The notes under the pieces are model-generated. The model ran no database searches. It was not told the DNA's origin and saw only the letters and a program-made list of their open reading frames with translations. Below are positions 5,279 to 5,285 of a DNA stretch of 5,285 nt, piece after piece. The position numbers and the translations under genes were made by a program. Source of the DNA: SAR202 cluster bacterium (lineage in GTDB: Bacteria > Chloroflexota > Dehalococcoidia > UBA3495); contig VFHG01000202.1 of assembly GCA_009392075.1 (NCBI GenBank), forward strand, positions 1 through 5,285, written 5' to 3'. The first letter of the stretch is position 1, and every line of letters starts with the position of its first letter.

Positions 5279-5285
5279 TATTATG

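Overview
The window looks like a piece of an uncultivated bacterial genome of moderately high GC, using the standard code: ordinary genes end in TGA, and TGG encodes Trp. The gene mix (a CaiB/BaiF CoA-transferase, an SbcD-like phosphoesterase, a PfkB sugar kinase, a zinc-ribbon Nudix hydrolase and a six-span membrane protein) resembles Chloroflexota such as Dehalococcoidia/SAR202. That placement is an inference from general impression and has not been tested.

Layout. (1) Bases 3-569, plus strand, 5' end outside the window: an alkylmercury-lyase (MerB)-like gene whose single reading frame is interrupted only by two TGA codons. Compared with enteric MerB as I remember it, the TGAs fall at the catalytic cysteines Cys96 and Cys159, and the catalytic Asp99 is kept. 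The second TGA is followed by a compact hairpin with a GGUC apical loop beginning 20 bases after it, very like a bacterial SECIS element. The first TGA has a weaker hairpin. I read the gene as a double-selenocysteine MerB homologue, not a pseudogene. It is the main discovery in the window. (2) Bases 2809-550, minus strand: a likely three-gene leftward operon of CoA-transferase, metallophosphoesterase and a 93-residue unknown protein, whose end overlaps the merB-like gene tail to tail. (3) Bases 2810-2949: a divergent control region with a TATAAT box for the operon and a 7+7 inverted repeat. (4) Bases 2950-3885, plus: ribokinase-like sugar kinase. (5) Bases 4445-3873, minus: six-span membrane protein, overlapping the kinase gene by 13 bases at the 3' ends. 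(6) Bases 4579-5082, plus: zinc-ribbon Nudix hydrolase. (7) Bases 5083-5285: non-coding DNA with three hairpins. Two share an A5 tract and an AGGATC loop and would act as leftward terminators. A good sigma70-type promoter lies between them and could drive a very short leftward RNA.

The genes do not form one obvious pathway. The operon joins CoA-ester metabolism with a nuclease-like phosphoesterase. The kinase, membrane protein and Nudix enzyme look like separate housekeeping or scavenging units. The merB-like gene is the only one pointing to mercury or organometal chemistry, and no other mer genes or selenocysteine-machinery genes lie in the window.
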